Origin: a bacterium
GTDB taxonomy: Bacteria > Bacillota > Clostridia > Lachnospirales > Lachnospiraceae
Direction of reading: 5' to 3'
Assembly (NCBI GenBank): GCA_030524675.1
Contig: JAUNGE010000026.1
Coordinates: 1 to 48,648 of the forward strand
DNA: 48,648 nucleotides
Each line of letters opens with the position of its first letter. The stretch's first letter is position 1. The position numbers and the translations under genes were made by a program. The notes under the pieces are model-generated. The model worked only from the letters and a program-made list of their open reading frames with translations. It was not told the DNA's origin and searched no databases. Positions 24,579 to 36,436 of this stretch are shown here, piece after piece.

Positions 24579-24661
24579 GCCGGCATGTCGGAATGGCAGA
24601 CGAGGCAGACTCAAAATCTGTTGATGGCAACATCGTGTGGGTTCAAGTCCCACTGCCGGCA
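24579..24661 (+). tRNA. tRNA-Leu (anticodon CAA)
   Basis: An 83-nt type II tRNA. The acceptor arms GCCGGCA and TGCCGGC pair, with discriminator A at 24661. The anticodon stem-loop is CAGA-CTCAAAA-TCTG, giving anticodon CAA; the variable arm is TTGATGGCAACATCGT; the T-arm is GTGGG-TTCAAGT-CCCAC. CCA is not encoded. It reads UUG leucine codons. Confidence 0.95.
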
Positions 24662-24670
24662 GGATGAAAA

Positions 24671-24711
24671 AAGCCTGAAACCCTTGATTTTACAAGGGTT
24701 TCAGGCTTTTT
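24671..24711 (+). terminator. Rho-independent terminator of tRNA-Leu
   Basis: AAGCCTGAAACCCTTG (24671-24686) pairs perfectly with CAAGGGTTTCAGGCTT (24693-24708), with a T-tract ending at 24711. Confidence 0.92.
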
Positions 24712-24886
24712 GAATTTCCAATATTTTGATTACCAATGATAACTTTTTCTTTATAAAACAGATGCATCCCAGCAGAAAAATTTTATACAAAGGAAAATGT
24801 GGGACGATTTGTTTGAAATTGGTAAAAAATTAACGAATAATTTCCAGGATATGACAGAATTTTTGCTTTTTTCCACAAAAAACATA

Positions 24887-24915
24887 TTGACAGAGAGAAG
24901 ATGCTATGTTAGAAT
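24887..24915 (+). promoter_or_regulatory. Sigma-A promoter of the beta-glucoside operon
   Basis: A consensus TTGACA (24887-24892) and TAGAAT (24910-24915), 17-nt spacer. The transcript would begin at about 24922, placing the antiterminator site within its first 40 nt. Confidence 0.85.
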
Positions 24916-24932
24916 TGTGAGCGATAAAAGAT

Positions 24933-25019
24933 GGATTGTTACTGGTAAGGCAGGCTATACCACTTTGTATCACTGAAACGGAATGTTCCATGATGCAGGG
25001 AGGGGTGTAGTCTTTTTTT
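24933..25019 (+). promoter_or_regulatory. RAT antiterminator overlapping a terminator (LicT-controlled switch)
   Basis: The 29-nt site at 24933-24961 begins GGATTGTTACTG and ends GCAGGCTATACC, closely matching the ribonucleic antiterminator bound by BglG/LicT proteins. Its 3' part GGCTATACC (24953-24961) can pair instead with GGTGTAGTC (25004-25012), which is followed by seven T residues (25013-25019), forming a terminator. LicT binding stabilises the antiterminator and lets transcription enter the operon when beta-glucosides are present. Confidence 0.9.
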
Positions 25020-25055
25020 GTGCCATAAATTAGGGTGCGGGAAATGGGTGATAGA

Positions 25056-25895
25056 ATGAAGGTGGAGAAGGTAATCAATAATAATCTGGTGAGGTCGCAC
25101 AACCAGAATAATCAGGAAGTGCTGGTGATGGGTTGCGGCTTGGGGTACAAGAAAAAGCCAGGAGATCTGATTGATGAATCATTGATAGAAAAAATCTATA
25201 CAGCGACTGATGCAGCGAGTTCCAGCCATCTGGCGGAACTCTTGGCGAAAGTGCCGCTTGCGCATATTCAGATAACAAATGACATTATCCGCTATGCGAA
25301 GGCAGCTTTGGGGAAGGAATTGAGTGAAAATGTATATCTGACTCTGACGGACCATATCAGTTTTGCCATTCAGAGACATGAGCAGGGAATTGTGGTGAAA
25401 AATGCGCTGCTGTGGGAAATCAAACGTTTTTATAATCCAGAATATCAGATTGGGAAAGAAGCGCTTTTGATGATTTACGAGAGACTGGGAGTGGAGCTTT
25501 TGGAGGATGAGGCGGGCTTTATCGCGCTGCATCTGGTCAATGCTTCCATGGGGGATTCCCAGGGAATCGGGCAGACAACAGAAATGACGAAAGTGATTCA
25601 GCGCATTTTGAATATTGTGAAATATCATTACCAAACGGACCTGGACGAGAATTCTCTGCACTATGAGCGCTTTATCACACATCTGAAGTTTTTTGTGCAG
25701 AGAGTGTTCAGCGGCACAGAGCTGGATGGGGATGACAAGGATTTTCTGCTGATTTTAAAAGAACGCTATAAAAATGAATATCAGTGTACATTAAAAATCA
25801 GAGACTATATGCAAAAAGAATTTGGGCATGAGCTGACAGAAGATGAGTTGATTTATCTCACGATTCACATTAGGCGGGTGACAACCCCTCAGTAA
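25056..25895 (+). CDS. licT: BglG/LicT-family transcriptional antiterminator
   Basis: A 279-aa RNA-binding regulator. The N-terminal CAT domain (1-55; MKVEKVINNNLVRSHNQNN) binds the RAT just upstream, and two PRD domains follow: PRD1 with LTDHISFAIQRHEQG, PRD2 with LHLVNAS and HLKFFVQRV, carrying the His residues phosphorylated by HPr and EIIBgl. Phosphorylation by EII shuts it off without substrate, so it reports PTS sugar flux. Start picked by homology with LicT (MKI/VEKVLNNN); a GTG and an ATG 21 and 12 nt earlier are in frame. First gene of the licT-EII-glucosidase operon. Confidence 0.93.
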   Translation: MKVEKVINNNLVRSHNQNNQEVLVMGCGLGYKKKPGDLIDESLIEKIYTATDAASSSHLAELLAKVPLAHIQITNDIIRYAKAALGKELSENVYLTLTDHISFAIQRHEQGIVVKNALLWEIKRFYNPEYQIGKEALLMIYERLGVELLEDEAGFIALHLVNASMGDSQGIGQTTEMTKVIQRILNIVKYHYQTDLDENSLHYERFITHLKFFVQRVFSGTELDGDDKDFLLILKERYKNEYQCTLKIRDYMQKEFGHELTEDELIYLTIHIRRVTTPQ

Positions 25896-25949
25896 AAGGG
25901 AGAGACAGCAGAGAAAAAAAGACAGACAGAAAAAAGCAAATAGAACGGC

Positions 25950-25970
25950 CAGAGGCCGTTCCAAAATAAA
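25950..25970. repeat. Hairpin between licT and the PTS gene
   Basis: GAACGGCC and GGCCGTTC form an 8-bp stem around AGA (about 25943-25962). The tail is A-rich with no T-tract, so it is more likely an RNA-processing or stability element than a terminator. Confidence 0.5.
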
Positions 25971-25984
25971 AAACAGCGGTCTGA

Positions 25985-29393
<3,409 letters not shown>

Positions 29394-29450
29394 CTTTTTG
29401 AGAGAAATCGAAAAAAGCGTGACTAGAAGAATATGACAGAAATAAAAAAG

Positions 29451-29492
29451 CGGCTGTGATACAGAAAAATAATGGTATCACAGCCGTTTTTT
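29451..29492. terminator. Terminator after the beta-glucoside operon (bidirectional)
   Basis: CGGCTGTGATAC (29451-29462) pairs with GTATCACAGCCG (29475-29486), followed by six T residues; the left side has AAAAAAG, giving a T-tract on the reverse strand as well. It serves the operon and the convergent YHYH gene. Confidence 0.9.
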
Positions 29493-29520
29493 GGCTTGTC
29501 AGTGAAAGAAAATGTATGTT

Positions 29521-30126
29521 TTATTCTGCGTGGCATGTCCGGTTTTCACAATGTCCGGTTGTCATGTAATGTTGGTAATATAAAACCCAGTCGTCTCCGA
29601 AGACGTCTGCCAAATCAGGGTTTTTGTCCTTGTAGACAGAGACGTCAAAGGTATCATTGGCAATTCGTCCCTCTTTCATTCCGCAGGATACGAAATGCTC
29701 AAACAGTTTATCTTTGTCATACTGATAGGCCTCATAAAGGTCTGCATTTTTGTCTGCATAGCAGGTCGCATCGAATACAAGGGAATAATCGTAAGTCTCG
29801 CTCTGGTCTGCTGCGGTCTCTTTCTGTGTATCTGCCATGGCCTGCGAAGTGGATTTTGGGGTTGTGGAAGTGGTTACGGAAGTGGTAGCTGCGTATGGAC
29901 AGACGCCGTTTTCATGCAGGTGTGCAGGGTGTCCGCCGCAGTGGTAATGATAGCTTCCCAGACCGCTCTTGTTTTTGTTGTCCTTGTGCCCGCCGTGTGA
30001 ATCGGTTCTGCCGGAGTGCGCTTCCGATGTGATGGAAAGCTGTGGCAGCGGGGCCGTGGTGGTGAACAGTAGGGAGATGATGAAAAAGATACAGAACCTT
30101 TTCATTACTTTTTTCATTGTTTTCAT
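29521..30126 (-). CDS. Secreted YHYH-domain protein
   Basis: A 201-aa exported protein. Residues 1-37 form a signal peptide (basic MKTMKKVMKRF then FCIFFIISLLFTTTAPL). The mature N-terminus has HSGRTDSHGGHKDNKN and SYHYHCGGHPAHLHENGVCP, the His/Cys-rich YHYH motif of unknown, possibly metal-binding, role. A Thr/Ser-rich linker (about 80-105) leads to a C-terminal part with two related units, FDATCYADKNADLYEAYQYD and FDVSVYKDKNPDLADVFGDD, each followed by an FxHFxxxGxxEGR-like segment, resembling repeats of clostridial wall-associated proteins. GGAG lies about 11 nt before the start. Location would be the cell surface or medium. Confidence 0.75.
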   Translation of the reverse strand: MKTMKKVMKRFCIFFIISLLFTTTAPLPQLSITSEAHSGRTDSHGGHKDNKNKSGLGSYHYHCGGHPAHLHENGVCPYAATTSVTTSTTPKSTSQAMADTQKETAADQSETYDYSLVFDATCYADKNADLYEAYQYDKDKLFEHFVSCGMKEGRIANDTFDVSVYKDKNPDLADVFGDDWVLYYQHYMTTGHCENRTCHAE

Positions 30127-30329
30127 GTCTCAAAACTCCTCTCATTTTGTAAAACGTTTTTTTGTTTGGTCCCTTTTTGTTACATATCTGTCCCTGCTCT
30201 TTGCAGTTACATTTTGTGACAATTTTTCTTTTTCCCTGTATTTAAAATGTAGCACAAACAGAGTAGGAAGTAAAGGAATATCAGGAAAATGGCAAAGAGC
30301 AGGAACACAGCAGGCAATGCCATCCATTG

Positions 30330-31205
30330 TCATGGATGTCTGGTCTCTTCCAGAAAGCCCTCGCCGAAGACTTCGCTGGTTTCCACGATCATGACAAAAG
30401 CGTCAGGGTCAATCATATGGGCAGCGCTGCGCACTTTGTATGCCTGTGCTTTTGAGCAGGCACACAGAAGAACCTCACGCGCCAGCTTTGTGTAAGTTCC
30501 AATAGCAGGAATGGAGGTGGAGCCGCGCCCGCAGATAGCAGCGATTGTTTCAGCGATTTCTGCCCCGTGCGTTGTGATGATAATTGCCAGTTTTCCAGCG
30601 CCCATGCCGTACATGATTTTGTCCATCGCTGTGGAGGCCACAAAAGCAGCTGCCAGGCCATAGAGGACGGAGTCGATTTTCCCGAATACCGGCCATCCGA
30701 GAAGGATGATTACAAGGTCAATCGTCATTGTCACAATCCCCATGGAGAGATGTGGGCGTTTGGCCTTGACAGTCAGTGTCAGAAAGTCTGTTCCGCCGGT
30801 TGAGGAACCACGCATGTAGATAAGCGCGAGTCCTGCTCCCAGAAGAGCACCAGAGTAGAGTGCTGCGAGGAACGGGTCGCCTTCATATGGCGGAACGTGT
30901 GGAAATACCAGGTCAATGAAGAAGGTGCTGATGAGCATGGTGCGCGCGGATTTCAATAAAAACTGTTTTCCTAGTGTCCGGTAACTGATGAGAATCAGAG
31001 GGATGTTGCAGAGCAGGGAGGTCAGACCGATAGGAAAGCCGCACAGGTGATAGATAATCAGTGCGAGTCCCGAGATTCCTCCAGGTGCGAAGTCTGCATA
31101 TTTGGCAAACGTGCAGATGGAGATGGCATACAGGATACTGCCAGCAATGTCGCAGGCGATATCCGTCAAGAGAGGGGGAATTTTGTGAGAATGGGAAACA
31201 TTCAT
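30330..31205 (-). CDS. YitT-family membrane protein (DUF161 + DUF2179)
   Basis: A 291-aa integral membrane protein with five to six membrane segments (for example DIAGSILYAISICTFA, IGLTSLLCNIPLILISY, AALYSGALLGAGLALIYM, VTMTIDLVIILLGWPVF) and the family's GGTDFLT motif. The C-terminal soluble domain (about 205-291, KLAIIITTHGAEIAETI...) is DUF2179. The role is unproven in the family, perhaps transport. AAGGAG lies 9 nt before the ATG. Single gene on the reverse strand. Confidence 0.9.
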   Translation of the reverse strand: MNVSHSHKIPPLLTDIACDIAGSILYAISICTFAKYADFAPGGISGLALIIYHLCGFPIGLTSLLCNIPLILISYRTLGKQFLLKSARTMLISTFFIDLVFPHVPPYEGDPFLAALYSGALLGAGLALIYMRGSSTGGTDFLTLTVKAKRPHLSMGIVTMTIDLVIILLGWPVFGKIDSVLYGLAAAFVASTAMDKIMYGMGAGKLAIIITTHGAEIAETIAAICGRGSTSIPAIGTYTKLAREVLLCACSKAQAYKVRSAAHMIDPDAFVMIVETSEVFGEGFLEETRHP

Positions 31206-31458
31206 GGCAGCAGTCTCCTTTTTGCGTTTCTATTTCCATGGCATGAAATAAGCCATATCAGTTGTAGTTTCTGCCTGAATTCTGGCACGTTTTTCAGCTT
31301 TTGTCAAGGGAGGCAGCAGGCATTGCAGAAACGGAGAAAGAGAAATGTTTTGAAAGAGAGTGTAAAATGACTTTAAAAAGTCTGCCTTGAAAAACCAACG
31401 TAGGTATTGTATGATAGAGCAAGAACGGAGAAAAGGGTCTGAGAAGGAGGTGTTTTGG

Positions 31459-31806
31459 ATGACATGCAAGGAAGCACAGGCGATGGTGATTCCCTACATC
31501 AACCAGGAGCTGACAGTAGAAGAGCTGGAACCGTTTCTGGAACATGTGAGGACATGTAAGGAATGTAGGGAAGAACTGGAGATTTATTATATTGCTATCG
31601 TGGGCGTGCGTCAGCTGGATTCAGAGGGTGATATTTCCAATATCAAAGAAGATCTGGAACATACGCTGGCCGCTTCTCATTTTAAGGTGCGGGCAAAAAA
31701 GCACTTCCTTATTTTTAAGTATGCTGTTTCCACTCTGGCTTTCTGGGGAATTGTGCTGACGGTTTTGGTACAGTTTCGGCTGTGGTTGGAGAATGGCTTT
31801 ATTTGA
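31459..31806 (+). CDS. Zinc-finger anti-sigma-like membrane protein
   Basis: A 115-aa protein with an N-terminal zf-HC2 type finger (MTCKEAQ ... FLEHVRTCKECREELE, Cys-His-Cys-Cys) as in anti-sigma factors that hold ECF sigma factors, and a C-terminal membrane segment (FAVSTL-like, AVSTLAFWGIVLTVLVQF). The finger would be cytosolic. AAGGAGGTG precedes the ATG. No sigma factor gene lies beside it; it ends 11 nt before polA, so the two are likely cotranscribed. The partner is unknown. Confidence 0.75.
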   Translation: MTCKEAQAMVIPYINQELTVEELEPFLEHVRTCKECREELEIYYIAIVGVRQLDSEGDISNIKEDLEHTLAASHFKVRAKKHFLIFKYAVSTLAFWGIVLTVLVQFRLWLENGFI

Positions 31807-31817
31807 GGAGAGAAAAC

Positions 31818-34472
31818 GTGGAAAAATTAGTATTGATTGACGGACACAGCATTTTGAACCGTGCATTTTACGGCGTGCCAATGCTGACAAATGCAGAGGG
31901 GCTGCATACCAACGCGGTATTCGGCTTCTTAAATATTTTATTCAAAATTTTGGAGGAGGAGAAAGCGGACTATCTGGCGGTCGCGTTCGACCTGGGCGAC
32001 CCGACATTCCGCCACAAGATGTATCCGGACTATAAGGGGACGAGAAACCCAATGCCGATGGAGCTGGTGGAGCAGGTACCAGTCATCAAAGATGTGCTGG
32101 CCTCGATGCAGATTCCGATTCTCACACTCTCCGGATATGAGGCGGACGATATTCTGGGGACTGTGGCAAAGCAAACAGCAAAAAAAGGAATTCCGGTATG
32201 CATTGTGTCCGGCGACAGAGACCTGCTGCAGATTGCAGATGAGAAGATAAAGATTCGGGTTCCGAAGACATTAAAGGGAAAGACCGAAGTCCTAGATTAT
32301 TATCCGGAGGATGTGAAAAAGGAGTATCAGGTGACACCGCAGGAATTTATTGCGGTGAAAGCGCTGATGGGTGATTCTTCCGACAACATTCCAGGAGTTC
32401 CCTCGATAGGGCAGAAGACAGCGACAAATCTGATTGTGCAGTACGGCTCTCTGGAAAATCTGCATGCGCACATCGAGGAGGTCAAGCCGCCGCGGGCGAA
32501 GAAAGCTCTGGAGGAACACTGGGATATGGCGAAGATGAGCTGGAAACTGGCACTGATCTGCACAGACTGTCCGATTGCATTTTCCTATGAGGATGCAAAA
32601 ATTGAGACTCTGTACACGAAAGAAGCATATGATTGGATGCAGAAGCTTGGATTCAAGGTAATGTTATCCCGTTTTTCCAGGGAAGAGGTGATGGACGATG
32701 CGGAGATGTCTTTCTGCACGGTCGAGGATTTCTCAAAAGCGGAGGAGATTTTTGAGAAAGCGGCGTCAGCAAAAGCTGGAGATTGTGTCGGAATACAGCT
32801 GATTCTGGATGGGCAGGAGGTTCTAGGGCTTTCGCTGTGCTTGGGAGAGAAGGATGGGTATTGGATTCCAGTACAGGGGTTTCTGACAGAAGGGTATCTT
32901 TTGGAGCGGGTAAATGGACTGTTTGTACAGTGGAAACAGAATGGCGTCATGGTACCTGTGATGGATTTGAAGTCACAGCTTCCATATCTTTCCCTGAACT
33001 GGGAAGAAAATGTCTTTGACATGGGCGTCGCAGGCTATCTTCTGAACCCTCTGAAGGACACATACGAGTACGATGACCTGGCGCGCGATTATCTCTCCCT
33101 GTCGGTTCCGTCAAGAGAAAGTCTGGTCGGAAAGAAGAAACCGAAAGCGGCGTGGGAGACGGATGAGGAGAAAGCGGCGCTCTGCTTCGCATATCATGCC
33201 TATATTGCGTGGAAGGCATTTCCGGTGCTGATGGACGCGCTGAAAGAGCAGGAGATGGACTCACTGTTTCAGGATATTGAGATGCCGTTGATTTACAGTC
33301 TGTATCATATGGAAAAGGCGGGCGTGGCGGTCGAGAAAGAGGCATTAAAGGAGTACGGAGAAAAGCTGTCAAAACAGATTGAAGTGGTGGAAGCACAAAT
33401 TTATGAGGAGACAGGTGAGACGTTCAATATCAATTCTCCCAAACAGCTCGGTGAAGTCCTGTTTGACCATATGAAACTCTCCGGAGGAAAAAAGACAAAG
33501 ACAGGATATTCCACAGCGGCGGATGTGCTGGAAAAGCTGGCGCCGGATGTGTCGGTGGTGAGAAAAATTTTGGAGTACAGACAGCTCACAAAGCTGAAAT
33601 CGACTTATGCGGACGGCCTGGCTACATTCATCGGGCCGGATGGCAGAATCCACGGAAAATTCAACCAGACTATCACGGCGACAGGGCGTATCAGCAGCAC
33701 GGAGCCGAATCTGCAGAACATTCCGATTCGCATGGAGCTGGGACGCGAGATTCGCCGCGTGTTTGTGCCGCAGGAGGGCTATGTATTTGTGGATGCCGAT
33801 TACTCACAGATTGAGCTTCGTGTGCTGGCGCACATGTCCGCGGACAGCCATCTGATTGAAGCGTATCATGAGGCACAGGATATCCACGCCATTACCGCTT
33901 CACAGGTGTTCCACACACCTCTCGCTGAGGTGACATCGCTCCAGAGGCGCAATGCGAAGGCTGTAAATTTTGGAATTGTCTACGGCATCAGCGCATTTGG
34001 ACTGAGTGAAGATTTGAGTATTTCCAGAAAAGAAGCACTGGAATACATTGAAACATACTTTGAGACGTATCCAGGGGTGAAGGCGTTTTTAGATAAGCTC
34101 GTGGCGGATGCGAAAGAACTGGGATATGTGAAGACTATGTTCCACAGAAGACGTCCAGTGCCGGAATTAAAATCCAACAACTTTATGCAGCGCTCCTTCG
34201 GCGAGCGTGTGGCGATGAATTCCCCGATTCAGGGCACAGCGGCGGATATTATCAAAATTGCCATGATTGGGGTGGACAAAGAGCTTCACAGACGAAATCT
34301 AAAATCCCGCCTGGTGCTGCAGGTGCATGATGAACTTCTGGTTGAGGCGAAGGAAGAAGAGCTTCAGGAAGTCGAGGCAATTCTGGACGAGCAGATGAAG
34401 GGTGCCGCTTCACTGAAGGTGGAGCTGGAGATTGACCGAAAGACAGGAAAGACCTGGTTTGAGACAAAGTAG
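31818..34472 (+). CDS. polA: DNA polymerase I
   Basis: An 884-aa repair and Okazaki-fragment polymerase. The 5'-3' exonuclease domain (1-290) has VLIDGHSILNRAFYG, SGYEADDILGT and DSSDNIPGVPSIGQKTA. The middle domain (about 305-480) lacks the acidic residues of a proofreading exonuclease, as in Bacillus and Taq enzymes. The polymerase domain has VDADYSQIELRVLAHMS, RRNAKAVNFGIVYGI (O-helix), GTAADIIKIAMI and VLQVHDELLVEA. The GTG start with GAGGAG 7 nt upstream fits the family N-terminus; an ATG further upstream overlaps the previous gene. Confidence 0.97.
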   Translation: MEKLVLIDGHSILNRAFYGVPMLTNAEGLHTNAVFGFLNILFKILEEEKADYLAVAFDLGDPTFRHKMYPDYKGTRNPMPMELVEQVPVIKDVLASMQIPILTLSGYEADDILGTVAKQTAKKGIPVCIVSGDRDLLQIADEKIKIRVPKTLKGKTEVLDYYPEDVKKEYQVTPQEFIAVKALMGDSSDNIPGVPSIGQKTATNLIVQYGSLENLHAHIEEVKPPRAKKALEEHWDMAKMSWKLALICTDCPIAFSYEDAKIETLYTKEAYDWMQKLGFKVMLSRFSREEVMDDAEMSFCTVEDFSKAEEIFEKAASAKAGDCVGIQLILDGQEVLGLSLCLGEKDGYWIPVQGFLTEGYLLERVNGLFVQWKQNGVMVPVMDLKSQLPYLSLNWEENVFDMGVAGYLLNPLKDTYEYDDLARDYLSLSVPSRESLVGKKKPKAAWETDEEKAALCFAYHAYIAWKAFPVLMDALKEQEMDSLFQDIEMPLIYSLYHMEKAGVAVEKEALKEYGEKLSKQIEVVEAQIYEETGETFNINSPKQLGEVLFDHMKLSGGKKTKTGYSTAADVLEKLAPDVSVVRKILEYRQLTKLKSTYADGLATFIGPDGRIHGKFNQTITATGRISSTEPNLQNIPIRMELGREIRRVFVPQEGYVFVDADYSQIELRVLAHMSADSHLIEAYHEAQDIHAITASQVFHTPLAEVTSLQRRNAKAVNFGIVYGISAFGLSEDLSISRKEALEYIETYFETYPGVKAFLDKLVADAKELGYVKTMFHRRRPVPELKSNNFMQRSFGERVAMNSPIQGTAADIIKIAMIGVDKELHRRNLKSRLVLQVHDELLVEAKEEELQEVEAILDEQMKGAASLKVELEIDRKTGKTWFETK

Positions 34473-34510
34473 GTTTTGAAAAAAATAGCTCTTAGGATGA
34501 AGATAAAAAT

Positions 34511-35122
34511 ATGAGAAAACGAGTGATTGGAATTACAGGCGGCATCGGGGCGGGAAAGAGCGAGGTACTTTCGCTCTTGCAGACCCGCTTCGGTGCAGAG
34601 GTTATTTTGGCGGATGAAGTGGCACATGAACTGATGGAGCCAGGGCAGGCGGCATATCAGGAGATTGTGAGGCAGTTTGGGACTGCGTTTTTGCAGGAAA
34701 ACGGAAGAATTGACCGAAAAGCGTTCGCCGCGCTTCTGTTTCAGACAGAAGGCATGCGCGAACGGGTCAATGCGATTGTGCATCCTCTGGTAAAACTTGA
34801 AATCCGCAGGCGAGTGAAGGCTTCTGATGCGCAGCTTGTCGCAGTGGAAGCAGCTCTTCTGATTGAAGAAAAGTATGGGGGTGACATTTGCGAAGAGTTG
34901 TGGTATGTTTATACTTCGAGGGAAGTGCGAATCCGCCGTCTGATGGCAGGGCGCGGCTATACGAGGGAAAAATGCGAGCAGATTATGGCGAGCCAGCTCT
35001 CGGAGGAAGAATTTCTAGCAAATTGTCAGAGAGTGCTGCGCAATGACGGAAGCCAGGAAGAGTTGGAGCAGACTTTGAACGGACTGGTGGCAGAGTTGAT
35101 GAAGGAAGGCGAAAAGACGTAG
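34511..35122 (+). CDS. coaE: Dephospho-CoA kinase
   Basis: A 203-aa enzyme adding the 3'-phosphate of coenzyme A, the last CoA step. P-loop GITGGIGAGKSEVL, then ILADEVAHELMEPGQ (substrate-binding Asp) and the lid region VYTSREVRIRRLMAGRGYT. It follows polA by 38 nt and leads to the YycJ-like gene; polA-coaE linkage is common in Firmicutes. Confidence 0.95.
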   Translation: MRKRVIGITGGIGAGKSEVLSLLQTRFGAEVILADEVAHELMEPGQAAYQEIVRQFGTAFLQENGRIDRKAFAALLFQTEGMRERVNAIVHPLVKLEIRRRVKASDAQLVAVEAALLIEEKYGGDICEELWYVYTSREVRIRRLMAGRGYTREKCEQIMASQLSEEEFLANCQRVLRNDGSQEELEQTLNGLVAELMKEGEKT

Positions 35123-35213
35123 AAAGCAAAACGCAGAGCAATAGGGAATACACAGCAAAATATAAAGACAAAAAAGATAAAAAAGGCAAAAAATAAAAAG
35201 GGAAGAAAATAGG

Positions 35214-36011
35214 ATGAGATTTGTGAGTATTGCCAGCGGCAGCAGCGGGAATTGCACCTATATCGGGTCAGATGATACACATGTTCTGGTGGACGCCGGA
35301 ATCAGTGCAAAGAGAATAGAAGCGGGACTCAAAGAAATCGGAATCAAGGGGAGTGAACTTTCGGCGATTCTGGTGACGCATGAGCACTCCGACCACACGA
35401 AGGGACTCGGGATTCTGGCGAGAAAATATGGCGTGCCGATTTATGCGACAAAGGGGACCGCGGAGGAAATCAGCAGTCAGAAGGGGTTGGGAGAGTACGA
35501 CAGAAACTTGCTGCAGATCATTCAGCGCGATGTGGCATTTGAGGTGGGGGATTTGCAGGTTCAGCCCTTTCGGATTGACCACGATGCGGCGGACCCTGTG
35601 GGATACAGGCTTCAGCAGGGCCATAAATCTGTGGCAGTGGCGACGGATTTGGGGCGTTTTACGCCATATACGATTGAAAGACTGCAGAATCTGGACGCGA
35701 TTTTACTGGAAGCAAACCACGATGTGCGGATGGTGGAGACAGGTGGCTATCCATATCCGTTAAAGCGGCGGATTCTGGGAGATTACGGACATCTGTCCAA
35801 TGAGAACGCCGGACGCCTTTTGAATTACCTGCTGCATGACGGGATGAAAAAGATTTTTCTCGGTCATCTGAGTAAGGAAAATAACTATGAAGCGCTGGCA
35901 TACGAGACAGTCTGCCTGGAAATCACGCAGGGGGAGACCAAATATCAGGCTTCTGATTTCTCGATTTCCGTGGCAAAGCGGGATGCGATGTCGGAGATTG
36001 TGGAAGTGTAG
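35214..36011 (+). CDS. Metallo-beta-lactamase-fold protein, YycJ/WalJ type
   Basis: A 265-aa hydrolase of the metallo-beta-lactamase fold with the metal motif THEHSDHTKGL, an upstream LVDAGISAKRIEAGL, VAVATDLGRFT, LEANHD and HLSKENN. Relatives are thought to act as exonucleases or to coordinate wall and replication; the substrate is not known. In Bacillus the homologue sits with walRK, but no two-component genes are here. An A-rich 90-nt linker separates it from coaE. Confidence 0.85.
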   Translation: MRFVSIASGSSGNCTYIGSDDTHVLVDAGISAKRIEAGLKEIGIKGSELSAILVTHEHSDHTKGLGILARKYGVPIYATKGTAEEISSQKGLGEYDRNLLQIIQRDVAFEVGDLQVQPFRIDHDAADPVGYRLQQGHKSVAVATDLGRFTPYTIERLQNLDAILLEANHDVRMVETGGYPYPLKRRILGDYGHLSNENAGRLLNYLLHDGMKKIFLGHLSKENNYEALAYETVCLEITQGETKYQASDFSISVAKRDAMSEIVEV

Positions 36012-36099
36012 GCAGGGAGAACAATCGTAGAGAGAGAAAACAATCCAGAAATGATAACACTGCACAAAACAGAACAAAAAGAAAAAGGAGAATGGAAAA

Positions 36100-36372
36100 A
36101 TGAATAAGGCGATTATTACAGTAGTGGGAAAAGACACAGTGGGAATCATTGCAAAGGTATGTACATATCTTGCGGACAATCAGATTAATATTCTGGACAT
36201 TACCCAGACCATTCTGCAGGGATATTTCAACATGATGATGATTGTGGATGTGTCCCAGACAGAGAAGACCTTCGGCGCGATTGCAGGAGAGTTGGAGGAA
36301 ATCGGTGATATGATGGGTGTGAAAGTAAAGTGCCAGAGAGAGGAAATCTTCACAAAGATGCACCGTATCTAA
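36100..36372 (+). CDS. ACT-domain protein (UPF0237 family)
   Basis: A 90-aa single ACT domain (MNKAIITVVGKDTVGIIAKV, then LADNQINILDITQTILQGYF), the small ligand-binding fold of amino acid regulators. In Firmicutes it is regularly followed by the UPF0210 gene, as here, suggesting joint function. The ligand is unknown. AAGGAG precedes the start. Confidence 0.9.
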   Translation: MNKAIITVVGKDTVGIIAKVCTYLADNQINILDITQTILQGYFNMMMIVDVSQTEKTFGAIAGELEEIGDMMGVKVKCQREEIFTKMHRI

Positions 36373-36436
36373 GACATGGCGGGTCAATCTATTCTGTCTG
36401 TAAGGACAAAAGATGCGTTTGGAAAGGAAAATGGCG

